NCBI GenBank assembly: GCA_954871525.1
Contig: OX940863.1
Coordinates: 39,294,501 to 39,358,500 of the forward strand
Direction: 5' to 3'
DNA length: 64,000 bases
Origin: Parietaria judaica
Taxonomy: Eukaryota; Streptophyta; Magnoliopsida; Rosales; Urticaceae
Shown here: positions 52,911 through 63,695 of the stretch, piece by piece
How positions within the stretch are numbered: position 1 is the first letter of the stretch
Layout of the letters: every line of letters begins with the position of its first letter
The notes under the pieces: generated by a model
Database searches by the model: none
What the model saw: only the letters and a program-made list of their open reading frames with translations
Told to the model about the DNA's origin: nothing
Made by a program: the position numbers and the translations under genes

Positions 52911-53747
52911 ATGGCTCCTAGAAAGTGTCAGAGATCCGAGCCAAATAATAACCCTGTTACGATAAAAATATATTCACGAGTATTTGGGCAAGTAAACGGT
53001 TTGAGCAACTCGAGGCAAGAGTGTGCGACGAACGAGGTTTTGTGTTATCGTTGGATCCTATAGTTTGCGTTGAGGCTGAGCAGATCACGAATATAATCGA
53101 GTCTCACGGGTGGAAGACGTTCGCTTCACATCCGAAAGAAAACGAGAACTTGAACATGATTAAGGAGTTCCATTCCAACTTGCCCGACACAATTGAGGAT
53201 GGGTTTGTGATGGTGACGAGGAATAAGGTGATGCTCTCTCTGAAAATCATCAATAACTATTATGGCACGGCCAACATTACCGAAACCGAGGACGCATACG
53301 TAACGATTACAACCAAGGTTTTTTTTATTACGCATACATCTTGAGAACATTGACAGCTCTGGGGAATGTTTGGCGTATGTTTAGAGGAGAAAAATGGCTC
53401 GTTGTAGGTCAATTGAATCGGGTAGCACGGGGCTTTTTTTACTTTCTACACGCTCGTCTGGTTCCGAAGATTCACTACAAGGACGTCACGCTACCAATGA
53501 TATTGATATTGTATTTGGTCATCAAAGGAAAAAAAAAATTGATATCGGCCAATATATTTTCAATTCCATGCTCACGTATGGGGGGGGGGGGGGGGGGGGG
53601 GCACATCCGTTGCCGTACCCGATATTGATCACGCAACTTTGCATGTCCGTCGGCTGCCGCTTTGAGAGAAAGGACACAAAAATCAGACCGGGAGGGAGAT
53701 TGACGTCCTCAACTATCGCGGAAATGGCAGAGGGAGTAGTGTTGTGA
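52911..53747 (+). pseudogene. Putative plant transposon protein domain (PF20167-type), frameshifted
   Basis: A likely spliced leader (donor near 52613, acceptor near 52903) precedes ATG 52911. The frame breaks near 52985 and resumes as SKRFEQLEARVCDERGF, with DTIEDGFVMVTRNKVM and IINNYYGTANITETED. A second change near 53340-53400 leads to DIDIVFGHQRKKKIDIGQYIFNS and LPYPILITQLC. These pieces follow the order of the plant transposon protein domain often fused upstream of other cargo in plant mobile elements. A 22-G run at 53580-53601 lies inside the last piece and codes for Gly repeats where the family has ordinary residues. The role of the domain is unknown. Confidence 0.6.
53580..53601. repeat. 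Homopolymer of 22 G
   Basis: An uninterrupted G run lies within a coding remnant. It could arise by slippage or be an assembly artefact, and could form a G-quadruplex. Confidence 0.9.
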
Positions 53748-54737
53748 ACAAGGGCAATGGGACGGGTGGCGAGATCGAAGGAAGACAGGAAAGAGTAGAA
53801 AGATCATCTATACATATTAGTTTATAGTTTATTATATTATTAAGGCTCTTTTTATCAAAAATTTTCAAAACAATTTTTCGTATCTATTTCTTTCATATAT
53901 GTGCCCGTGGTTGGAGATTTTTTTTTTGCCCATTGTTAGGGCGTCAAACAGTGATTTTTGTATTTTGAAAACATGGTTTATAATTATTTCGTGTTAAATT
54001 TATATATATCCGGAAAATAAATGAAAAACGTGCTTGTTCTTCTCTGAAATGTGGTCCTTGAAAGAGTAAAATAGTAAGTTGGTTAGACATAACCGAAGCA
54101 TTATTAAAATACACCTCGGTATATTTTCTAACCGAAGCATGCACACACTAGCCGAGGCATTAGGAAAATACACCTCGGTATATTCAAAGCGATCAAGTCT
54201 TCCTCTCGGGTTTCTTTTAGAACTTTGTTTAAGCCGCGCTTAATTTAAAAATGTGCTCAGGTGATTTAAGCAATCCATGCATTTTTTCACAATGCGCCGC
54301 GGCTTCTACGACTTCGATATATGCACTTAAACGTGTACTTAATAATTAATACCCGCTGCTCTTATGTTAAACTTGTTTGTTTATTTTGCATTTTTTGTAA
54401 ACCGAACCCTAAAAACGATTTTCAACCGTAACCTCTTTGTTTTACGATCGAAATCGGTGAGTCTCAAACTCGAAACAACCAGCCAAAATTACAAAATTCG
54501 GATATATTGCCAGAAAAAAAAGCCTTCCTTCATTCAAATCAACCTACATATCGGTGGTGCAATTACATACATGCATAGGAAGAAATGTGCATAAAACATG
54601 AAAAATATTGTTACGTGACTAGCTAATTAGAGAAACAAATTAATGTGCATAAAACATCAAAACAAAGAAGTGATGCTCTCGACATACTCACGGGGACCAT
54701 GAACGCATATCCCGTGTTGCTCCACCCATTCATTCTG
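53748..54737. other. Internal CACTA sequence with further subterminal-like motifs
   Basis: This holds several ACCTCGGTATAT and CCGAAGCAT motifs (54080-54185) and a GCCGCGGC motif near 54300, resembling the element's own subterminal repeats although it lies mid-element. No coding sequence was recognised. It may mark the junction where the F-box segment was added. Confidence 0.4.
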
Positions 54738-55558
54738 CTACCAGTTGACAATCACCGGATCCGGATCCTCTGGTAACCTCGAAAATTCCATCCGCGCCTC
54801 GTCCAGGCGAAGCACCTCGTCCCTAAAGTCAACGGAAATAATTTTTTTCACCTTATTAGGCTGAAATTGAATCAGAAATGAGCAATGAAGAACCCCGTCA
54901 AGCATGCTCTTGTCCGGTAACCATTTATCGGACAGTGACATTGGCATCATTAAAGGCGCCGGAACATTTCGCCAGGCGATCCCGCCTTTGTCGAAGACTT
55001 GCGAGCATGTGAACTGATTACCCGGCTTGTCGAGGCACAAGCAGACGACCTTGTATTTGCTGGTCGTGACGTCGAGTCGGAAACCTAACGCCGCGTGGAG
55101 TTGCTCAAACTCGGGTGAATACGGTGGTGGAATCGGGAGATGTCTAGCCTCCCCAGTCACTGGATTCCAAACCATGAGTGGCGTCACCTTGTCCCACCCG
55201 AGTCTCAGGCAGACCAAACCAATGGCGGAGCCCACGATTTTCAAGACTCGGTTGTCGGGGTTGAGATAATCCACGTCACATCTCTACACCCTTTCGTCGT
55301 TGATCATAAGAATCAATACAAACTTTTCCATCGCCTGTTCAGCGACGGCAATCAGGAGTGGCCCATTTTTGGCCTGACAACAGATTCGGTGAGCGTCGTA
55401 AACGACAAATCACCAGAGATGCAAGTCTGCCATTTTTTGGAGATGCTCTTGAAATGCATCAGAGGTTTCGCCGGGAGTTCCGGTAGGATTTTGTGAAATA
55501 CGAGGTCTTTAGGAAGATCCTCCGAAGTGTTTTCCATTGGTGGAAGTTTCTCGTTCAA
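54738..55558 (-). pseudogene. Captured F-box gene, frameshifted and with one stop
   Basis: Minus strand: ATG at 55558, then an F-box at about residues 13-48 (DLPKDLVFHKILPELPAKPL and MHFKSISKKWQTC). The frame shifts near 55360, then meets an in-frame TAG at 55284-55286. Beyond the stop, the same frame continues as an F-box-associated-type region: VGSAIGLVCLR, VWNPVTGEARHLPIP, YKVVCLCL, FDEA-like pieces, and a stop at 54738. F-box proteins recruit targets to SCF ubiquitin ligases. It is intronless and lies antisense within the CACTA element between two other coding remnants, so it is best read as a captured or inserted host gene copy. Confidence 0.85.
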
Positions 55559-56537
55559 TGAGAAAGATTCTCCCTCTTTTCCCCGAACGCCTATTTTGGA
55601 TGATTACCAATAATGCCTTCTTTTTGTGGACGGAAGGGAAGCATATGTTGTAAGTGGGAGGGTGAGATGGACAGTATCCCGGGTGATGCAATTCATTTTG
55701 TGCCTCTAGCCTCCGAAAATCGTCGGGTAAACATTGTTGCAGCTTTATTCAAATCTCATCCTTTGCCGATTCCACATGATCCATTTCGGATAATTGGCGA
55801 TGCGGTCGGTAGTTATGTAGCTTGGCCGCTTATCTTAATCGAGCTAGACACCACCAAATGTGGCCGATGTTCCGATCCCAAAGAGGAATTCATTAGGAAG
55901 TATCACAGGGACGAAGAAAGAGCGATTGACTACGATGGGATATTACCGGGTCTTCACACATTGGCCATGTATGCCAACACACATTTACTGAAACATAAAC
56001 ACAACTCCATTGTGTCCCACACCCCGGTAGTGAATCTTTAATCGATGATGTCGTACGTTTATATCATGCTGGTGTATACGATTTTGTGAATTTTCATGAA
56101 TTGAACATATCATGGATCCATGTTTGCCAAAGGTATGTCATTTTTTTCGAATTGTTATTATTATTTTTTATTGAAATTGCATGATAATAGATTAGATGCA
56201 ATTATAACATTCTTTATGCAGTTGCTTGTACGACAAAATGACTGAATTCAACCATTACAAGTACGGGTTTATGCCTCCATTGAGCGATTTTGGGAATCAA
56301 AGCAATGAGAGCTTGAAACTTGACATCTCAATGATGTTCAAAAAGACGAATAAATGTGTGAATGGACAAGTTTTTATTTTGCCATACAATAGTCACAATC
56401 ATTGGATTTTGGCCATACTCGATCCTTGGAAAAATACGGCATACATCTTAAATCCTTTGGAATCGGATCAGATAAACGTTCATTTGAGATACCTTATAAG
56501 CACGTAAGTTTGTCATTACAATTATGTTATGAATAAT

Positions 56538-57094
56538 GGTAAACTGCGACTAATGTACTTAATGTTTGATCGGCTGTGGATTATGTACGCAATGTTTATT
56601 TTCGACGGCTAATGTACCCAAAGTTAATTTCGTTAGATTTTTTCATGTTTTCCATTACTTGACCGTCAGCGAGTGATTCTTCCTCTATATTTACACTTTT
56701 TTGTATTTTTGACATAACTCACACATTTTTTTTGTCCATATTTTATGCACGAAACAAATATTTTGCATTAAACTAATGTCCAGTTTTACGTTGTAATTGA
56801 AATTTCGTATTTTTTTAATTTTTTTTTTACAAAACTTAAAACAACAAAGTTGTAGATCTATCTCTTATCTTTCCAACCGTAGGTCGTGCATAAAATTTGG
56901 ACGAAAAATGAGTGAGTTATGTAAAAAAAAAAGTGTACATATAGAGGAAGAATCACTCGCTGACGGTCAAGTGACGGAAAACATGAAAAAAAATCTAACG
57001 GAATTAACTTTGGGTACATTAGCCGTTGAAATTAAACATTAGGTACATAATCCGCAGTCACTCAAACATTGAGTACATTAGCCACAGTTTACCC
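56538..57094. mobile_element. MITE with ~200-bp terminal inverted repeats in the Ulp1-like intron
   Basis: The left arm from GGTAAACTGCGACTAATG and the right arm ending in AGTTTACCC are inverted copies over more than 200 bp. They share long stretches such as the GACCGTCAGCGAGTGATTC core (and its complement on the right). Flanking 10-mers TATGAATAAT (56528-56537) and TATAAATAAT (57095-57104) match at 9 of 10. Length is 557 bp with no coding capacity. TSD length fits a Mutator-type MITE. Confidence 0.85.
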
Positions 57095-57126
57095 TATAAA
57101 TAATTATTATAGTAGTTTTAGATTCC

Positions 57127-57127
<1 letters not shown>

Positions 57128-57166
<39 letters not shown>
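57128..57166. repeat. (TTA)n microsatellite
   Basis: About twelve ATT units lie just before the acceptor site of the last Ulp1-like exon. Confidence 0.9.
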
Positions 57167-57171
<5 letters not shown>

Positions 57172-58240
57172 ACACTTCTAACAGGTATGATTTGAATCAA
57201 ATTTTTATCGTAAATCAAGTAAAATTTGGAAAAAAAACATTCGGTTAAGAACCTGCCCACGGAAGATCCAAGGTTCTCTTTACGGATTGCGCGAAACAAA
57301 CCAGCAATTTGGAATGCGGATACTACGTGATGAAATATATGCAAGACACGGTTTCATAAGGTATCGGCAAACACCTATCATTATACCCACATCATTATTC
57401 AAACAAAGATATTGATGATCTAATAATCGAATTAGCGAGTTATGTACAAAATGTTTTTAGATTTTTCTAAAATTTTCCATGTATTTAAGTACTTTTTTGA
57501 AGGCGATTTAAGTTTCTTCTTGAAGGCGTATTTAAGTACTTATTTGTATTCAATAGTAAATTGTTTGTTACTTTAAGAACTGAGATATATGTACGTGTAC
57601 AATTTATAAATGGTGTTATGTTCTGGGCTTGTTTATTATAATTTTTGAATATATAAGCAAGCTAGCTTAACTGCAGGGTGTAAAACTAGTTTGGACGCTC
57701 CCGCGTGCGCGTGCGGGGGCTTCCGGGATCTGTGGAGTGCTTCCGGGCGCTCGAGGGACTTCTGGAACGCTTCTATAATAAAATTTGCCGCGGCGTAAAT
57801 AACTGGATATAATTTGTAAATCACCGCGGCACGGGTTTCCATCATGCCAAACGAGCTGGGCTAACGAATATTAAGGCCCAGACGTAATATATAAAAGGTT
57901 GCGGCTAGTAATAAATGTAAACAACGGCTGAAATAAATCATAACCGCGGCCTTCGTTACATTTTCGATAGATATTTGTACATAACAGGGCTCATTTTCTC
58001 CAAGCCGCAGCCGTTGCCAAAATTAGTAACGGCTAATATCAATTGGCACCTCGGCGTTTTCCATTGTAATTTTGTAAGGGAGAGAAAATGTAAAAACCGA
58101 ACGGCGGCAGGTTTTTGTTAAAAAAAAACTCGTTTTTTTTTTAAATCAACTGGCCGCTTTATTTTAAAAACGCCGCGGCTTGGTTCAAGCATTACAACGG
58201 AAAATTTTATAAGTTGCCGCGGTTATATATTTCAAAGAGG

Positions 58241-58287
58241 CCAGGAGAGTAGAGGACGATAACAGTGGAGACCATCGAAGAGCCAAG
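58241..58287 (+). repeat. 47-nt gypsy pol fragment inside the CACTA element
   Basis: This matches 60540-60586 of the neighbouring gypsy element at 45 of 47 bases. It lies among the right subterminal CCGCGGC motifs. Confidence 0.85.
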
Positions 58288-58914
58288 TGCACGTGGAGAC
58301 CATTACAACGGCTTGGTTAAGAGATGTCGCGATTACGTTTTAACAACATAACGTGATTCTTTTTTACAGGAAGTCGCGGTTGGGATTCGTGTAACCCACA
58401 TATTTACTGACAGAAAAGTTACGGCTAAAGTTATCACTTCACTGCTGCGGTTATGTCGCGGTTACGTTTTAACAACATAACGCAGTTCTTTTTTACCAGA
58501 AGCCGATGCGAGGTTTCATGTAACGACATATTGCTGGCAGAAAAGCCGCGTTATGTTATCACCTCTATGCCACAGCTGAGTTCAGTGGAACACCGCTGTT
58601 ATCACAAAAACAAAGCCGCGGTTAAATTTACTAGGATACCGTATAAATCAGCCGCGGTTTCGTAATTAAGGAACGAGGTAATATTTTGGTAAAAAAACAG
58701 GGATCAATAACGTTTCAGAGAAGTTGAAATAAATAATTTCCGCGATAATGTAGAAATCAAGTCGCGGCTAGACTGTTTTCCAACCACGTCTTAGAGCCGT
58801 GCTGAAATATTTGCTTACAAAGTACCACGCGTCTATCAACCATATTTCAAAACTTTCCTTAAAGGTTTCAAGGATTGTTTTAAACTGTCCTCAAATCAGA
58901 TATTTGTACTAGTG

Positions 58915-61830
58915 AAAAGTGGAAGGGTCAAGCGCGATGATGGTTGATAATCAAGAAGTCCCTAAGGAAGCAGTTGAAGGAAGAGCACAAAGCGAAGAAG
59001 AAACATGCAGGGCGAAAGGAGAAGACAAAGACTCCAAGAGTTGAACATCCGAATGCGGACTCGAATTGGAAATGGTGGAACAAGTACAAATAGATCCATC
59101 GAATCTGACAAAGACAGTTGGTATAGGAGTCGGCTTAGGCGACGAGCTGAAAAGCAAACTCATCGAGTTCTTGAAGGAGAACAAAGGGAGTTTCGCTTGG
59201 ACGCACGAGGATATGCCAGGAATAGACCCTGACATCATATCCCATCAGCTCAACGCGGACCCAAGTCATAAAACGGTGAAGCAGAAGTGAAGGAAGCTGG
59301 CAGCGGATAGAAACAAGGTCATCACCAATGAAGTCGCCAGGCTGTTAGCGATGGGAGCGATCTGAGAAGTCAAGTACCCAGAGTGGCTCGCAAACACGGT
59401 CATCGTCAAGAAGAAAAATAGGAAGTGGCGAGTTTGTATAGATTTCACTGATCTTAACAAAGCTTGCCCGAAGGGTAGTTTCCCTATGCCCCACATTGAC
59501 CGGCTCATTGATGCCACATGCGGACATGGACTCTTGAGTTTTATGGACGCATACTCCGGGTACAACCAGATAATGATGTACCCAGACGACGAGGAGAAAA
59601 CAGCCTTCATCAGCGAGAGAGGAATATACTATTATAAGGTAATGTCTTTTGGATTAAAGAATGCAGGGGCTACCTATCAGTGGCTGGTCAACAAGATGTT
59701 CCACGAGCAAATAGGGAAGATGATGGAGGTATACATCGACGACATGTTGGTTAAATCCTTGAAGGCAGAAATGCACATTGCCCACTTGCGGGAATGCTTC
59801 GAGGTTCTTAACAGGCACAACATGAATTTGAACATGACAAAGTGTATCTTCGGAGTCTCGTCTGAGCAGTGACGAGATACCCGCTGATAGAGAAGCTAGT
59901 CCTTGCCATCATAGAGACGGCGACGAAGTTGCGACATCACTTCCAAATGCACACCATCGTAATCATGACGGATAAACCAAATTAAGGAACTCCATTATAG
60001 CCCTAATCATTCTAGCGCAAGATGTAATGGTCAGTGTGCCTGAGGGAGTATGACATCAAATATAGAGTCAGAACCAGCATGAAGTCCCAAGTGATGGCAT
60101 ATTTTCTTATCGAGTTACCCCCCGACGAGGACAATTTGGAAGATGAGAATGGAGAATGGAAGCTGAAGGTCGGCGGATCCTCTAACATGAAAGGAGCAGG
60201 AGCATGAATTTGGTTAATCTTGCCGATGGGAGCAGTGATCGAGAGAGCCTACAGATTCAGCTTTAGAGCTACCAACAACAAGGCGAAGTATGAAGCTCTT
60301 ATTGCAGGTTTGCACATGGCGAAGACGGTGGGAGAAAAAAGGCTTGTCGCGTCCTCGGATTCTCAGTTGGTCGTAAACCAGATTAGCGGGGAATGTGAGA
60401 GACACGACGAGAGGATGGAAGCTTACTTCAATACTGTGAAGAATCTAATTGCGGAATTTAAAGAGTTCACACTCGGACAAATTCTGAGAGGAGATAATTC
60501 ACATGCAGACGCTCTAGCTAGCTTGGGATCGACGACGAAGCCAGGAGAGCAGAGGACGATAAAAGTGGAGACCATCGAAGAGCCAAATATTCCCAAGAAG
60601 AAGGCAGCAGGTGAAGATGACAAGATGGAGGAAGCTGATCAGGGCATGGATGCTATGGTCATGAAAATTGACGAGAAATTCGATGAAGAAAGAGCATTGG
60701 AGGACGCACCACTGGCCGACAATTCGGGAGCATCTGATTGGTGCAAGCCAATCTTCGAGTACATCAGCAATGGAGTGGTACCAGAAGACAAGCAGGAGGC
60801 AAGGAAGATTCGTTTCAAGAGTTCCCGATATAGAACACTAAACCAAACATTGTATAAAAGGAGCTTCACCGCACCATATCTGCGATGCTTAGGACCAAGC
60901 GAAGCCGACTACGTCATGAAGAAGATTCATGAAAGGGAATGTGGAAATCACTCTGGCGGGGGATCACTTCTTCGGATGATCAAACGACCGGGTTATTTTT
61001 TGGAAGCGATGAAGGCGGACTGCAACAATTATGCTCGCATGTGTAAAAGTTGCAAGAAGCACACGCTAGCAATCAACTGCCCAGCCGAAGAACTACTATC
61101 AGCAATATTGGTGCCATAACCGTTCATGAAATGGTCAATGGACATCATCGGACCACTCCCGATAGCAAAGAAGCACAAGAGGTTCATGCTGGTGGTAACA
61201 GATTTCTTCACCAAATTGACCGAGGCCGAATCTTTTGCAAATATCAAAGACTCCGACGTGGAGAGCTATGTATGGAAAAACATCTTTACAAAATTCGGTT
61301 TGCCGAGGAAAATAATAGCCGACAATGGTCTGCAGTTCATTTGCAAACGATTCAAAGGATTTTGCAAAAGGTGGAGAGTAAATCTCAATACGTCGATGCC
61401 ACGGTACCCTAAAGGGAACCCGAACGCAAAAGCTGTCAACAGGACGATAGTGGACAGCATCAATAGACGCCTTGACAAGAATAAAGGGCGATGGTCCAAG
61501 GAGCTACCAGTGGTCCTATGGCCTTATCGCACAGCTCCGCACACGGCGACAGGGGAATCACCATTTGCTTTGACGAAAGGGATAGAAGCAGTCATTCCCG
61601 CGGAAGTGGAAGTTTCAAGCTTGCGACGAGAATTGGCGCCAGACGACGAAGAGGCCAACGAGGAAAATCTGAGGGAGCACCTTGACCACATTGAGGAGCG
61701 ATGAGCATAGGCTTTGATAAAAGTCATAAATTATCAAAGATCTGTCACTCGGAGCTACAACAAGAAGGTGCGACCAAGGAAATTCCGAGTCGGTGACTTG
61801 GTGCTAAGGAAGGATCTGGGCCTCAGCATC
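58915..61830 (+). mobile_element. Partial Ty3/gypsy element (Tat-lineage-like), pol region
   Basis: The pol region of a gypsy element starts directly at the CACTA right end, without a 5' LTR or gag. The domain order RT-RNase H-INT is that of gypsy elements. The sequence style of RT and INT, and the antisense accessory ORF that follows, fit the Tat lineage. No LTR of this element is in the window; the 3' LTR would lie beyond 64000. Confidence 0.8.
58937..61830 (+). pseudogene. Gypsy pol pseudogene: RT, RNase H and integrase with several stops
   Basis: RT runs from about 59090 (KSKLIEFLKENKGSFAWTHE) through VCIDFTDLNKACPK, FMDAYSGYNQI and the active-site YIDDMLVKS (59731-59757). RNase H is at 60220-60540 (RATNNKAKYEALIAGL, SDSQLVVNQI). 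The integrase zinc region (ERECGNHSG, CKSCKKH) is at 60930-61065, and its core (WSMDIIGPLP, IADNGLQF) at 61126-61500. In-frame stops or breaks lie at 59288-59290, 59362-59364, 59870-59872, about 59875-60215 (frames broken), about 61119 and 61702-61715. The first two stops look like CGA-to-TGA changes. The third integrase catalytic residue, normally Glu, appears as Lys in the stretch GNPNAKAVNRT. This copy is dead. Confidence 0.88.
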
Positions 61831-62027
61831 TGAAAGATCCTCCGAGAGACGAGTAGCCTCCTCGCAAACCGACTTTTCAGCATCACGAGACTCTAAAAGT
61901 TTACGCTCAGCCTCCGCATGTTGGCAAATCAAGCAGGAGCACAGACAATAAAACAGAATTTCAAAGGAAAAAGGCAAGGGGTAGAAACCTCTCAGAAATG
62001 AAGGGTGGAAGAATCTTCTACCGCTTT

Positions 62028-63695
62028 TTACTTCGTGGCCCTCAAACCACGGATGAAGTCGTTAAGGTGAACAAGACCGTGAAAGAAATCTGAAGCACCT
62101 AGAGCGTACCCTTCGTTGTCTGGATCTTCAGAGTCATAAACATCGCAAGAGTCCGTGGCCATGCTAGGATCAAGGGAAAGCTGCCTCATGGCGGCGGCGG
62201 CAAACTTCCTCAACTCCTCATCTGAATAAGAGCGAGAAAAGGAAGCTCCGGATCGTTTACCGTCGTTTGGAATAGGCGGATCCTCTGTTTGGGCGAGCTG
62301 AAGCATTTTTCCTGGAGATGTGTCGACGCCATCAGGAGTTTCATCTGAAGAGCGTGACGGTAAAGCAGAAGAAGAATCGACGGCCATCGCGGAAACAGAA
62401 GGCCCGGATTCCGGTGCCAATCCTTCGCCGCGATCAGAGCCTTGGGGGCAAGTTTCCTTCAAAAAAATCTGAAGAGAGGAAGGCAACGAAGATGGCTGCA
62501 AAGGGGCCGTCGGGGCGACGACGGCAGTAGATGGTGATACTTTCCCCAAATCGGAAGGAAGAGTCCCACCTTCGCCAGCACAAGAGGAGTTTGATTTTCC
62601 TCCCACCGAATAAGATTTGTCAGGAATGACTTCATCGCCAATCCAAATAGGAGAAGGGACCTTTTCGGTCGTAGAAGGTGCTACGAGGGGAACATCGTCG
62701 TTGACCGATGAGAGCTTGGGACCACATTCGTTAGTCTCTTCACTCACATTGGCTATCGGAGAAAGCACCGAAGAATCTTCCGCATGACCCACGACACAGA
62801 CGATGCTTTTCAATTTCTTCTTCCCAGAACCTCCAGAAGAAGAAGAACTCTTCCTTTTCTTCTCACAATCGTTGCTCGGATGATGAGAGGTGGAAATCAC
62901 GCCAGAAAATTTCCTAATATCCGAAAAGCTTTTTCAATCGTTATGAGCGTGCTTCCGGGGAGATTTATCCTTGGTCACGATGGGGAGTCCGGCGACGAGA
63001 ATCGAGAGAACAAGACAAATGAACGAGCGGGGCTTCCAAAGCCCGGCCCGACTTAAGCGCTCAGGGGGACGAACGATGACCACGACCTTCCTTCGCATAA
63101 CAGGAGATCGGAATAAAGGTCTTTGAAAGATTGAGGATCGTCCGTAAGAGTGAACTTGGTAGGATAAACCACGAACTTGGTGGGAAGGGATCCAAAATCA
63201 GGGCCAAAAGCAGAACAATTCACCTTCACAAAGAAATACATGTCGAACCACAGGGTCCTTCCGAGGTGAATCCAGAAGAAGGTGTTCCTTCTGGTGATGG
63301 GAAAGCAAGAAGCGTCCTATATTCTTTCAATTCTTGGAAATGGTGAACATGCGTATCAGGTCTTCCAGAGTCAGAGCCTTTTTTTGCTCGGAAGCAAACA
63401 CCATCGCAGCCAGGAGGAATCGAAGGAAATTAGGGCTAACATGGCCCAGAGGGAGGCGATGCGCATGCAAAAACGCCAGGATCAGGCTCGGAAAAGGGAG
63501 TTGAAGATGAACCTCGGTGAATAATATCTCGAATACACAAGCCCACCCGTCAGTAAGGGAATCTGGTCGCTCAGAGCCTTGAGGGACCCGATCCTCCACA
63601 TTGTCACCCTTGATGTGCTTCTTGACTATACGAGCCACATCAATATCGGTCATGGTCGACGCAGGACAGTGAGTTAGAAGCAAGGAGGTAGACAT
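62028..63695 (-). pseudogene. Antisense accessory ORF of the gypsy element (Transposase_28-type plus Ser-rich region)
   Basis: Minus strand: ATG at 63695. The first part (to about 63327) has WACVFEILFTEVHLQLPFPSLILAFL, which fits the N-terminal half of the 'putative gypsy type transposon' domain. A frame break follows near 63300, then LWFDMYFFVKV to LSA (63053). A last frame (62900-62028) is Lys/Ser-rich at its start (KKRKSSSSSGGSGKKK), then Ser/Pro/Asp-rich, ending in DFFHGLVHLNDFIRGL. Accessory ORFs antisense to and downstream of pol are known from Tat-lineage gypsy elements. Their function is not established. The same type of ORF occurs at 26279-28386. Confidence 0.7.

Larger units (their letters stand above)
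55600..57359 (+). pseudogene. DUF8039 plus Ulp1-like cysteine protease gene of the CACTA element, damaged
   Basis: Exon 1 (about 55600-56132) holds a DUF8039-type domain (IHFVPLASENRRVNIV, PLPIPHDPFRIIGDAVGSYVAWP). A frame change lies near 56020-56040, after which VRLYHAGVYDFVNFHEL continues to a donor at 56132/56133. Exon 2 is 56222-56503 and exon 3 is 57185-57359, with phases that fit. The Ulp1 (C48) core shows the catalytic His in NSHNHWILAIL and the Gln and Cys in AKQTSNLECGYYVMKYM, but the usual Asp position reads Asn (YILNPLE). An in-frame TAA at 57246-57248 interrupts exon 3. Ulp1-like enzymes cleave SUMO from proteins. Plant Mutator and CACTA elements often carry such genes (the MULE versions are called Kaonashi), with unknown benefit. 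Confidence 0.75.
51578..58914 (+). mobile_element. CACTA-type DNA transposon, 7.3 kb, carrying captured host-type genes
   Basis: The left end CACTAGTACAAATA (51578) is perfectly inverted at the right end (TATTTGTACTAGTG, ending 58914). Both subterminal regions (51600-52450 and 57780-58900) are crowded with CCGCGGC / AACCGCGG motifs, typical of CACTA subterminal repeats. The flanking triplets differ (TGT left, AAA right), so no 3-bp TSD remains. No TNP2-type transposase was recognised. Instead it contains a plant transposon protein domain (52911-53747), an F-box pseudogene (-), a DUF8039/Ulp1-like pseudogene (+), a MITE and a gypsy fragment. It is probably non-autonomous. Confidence 0.85.
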
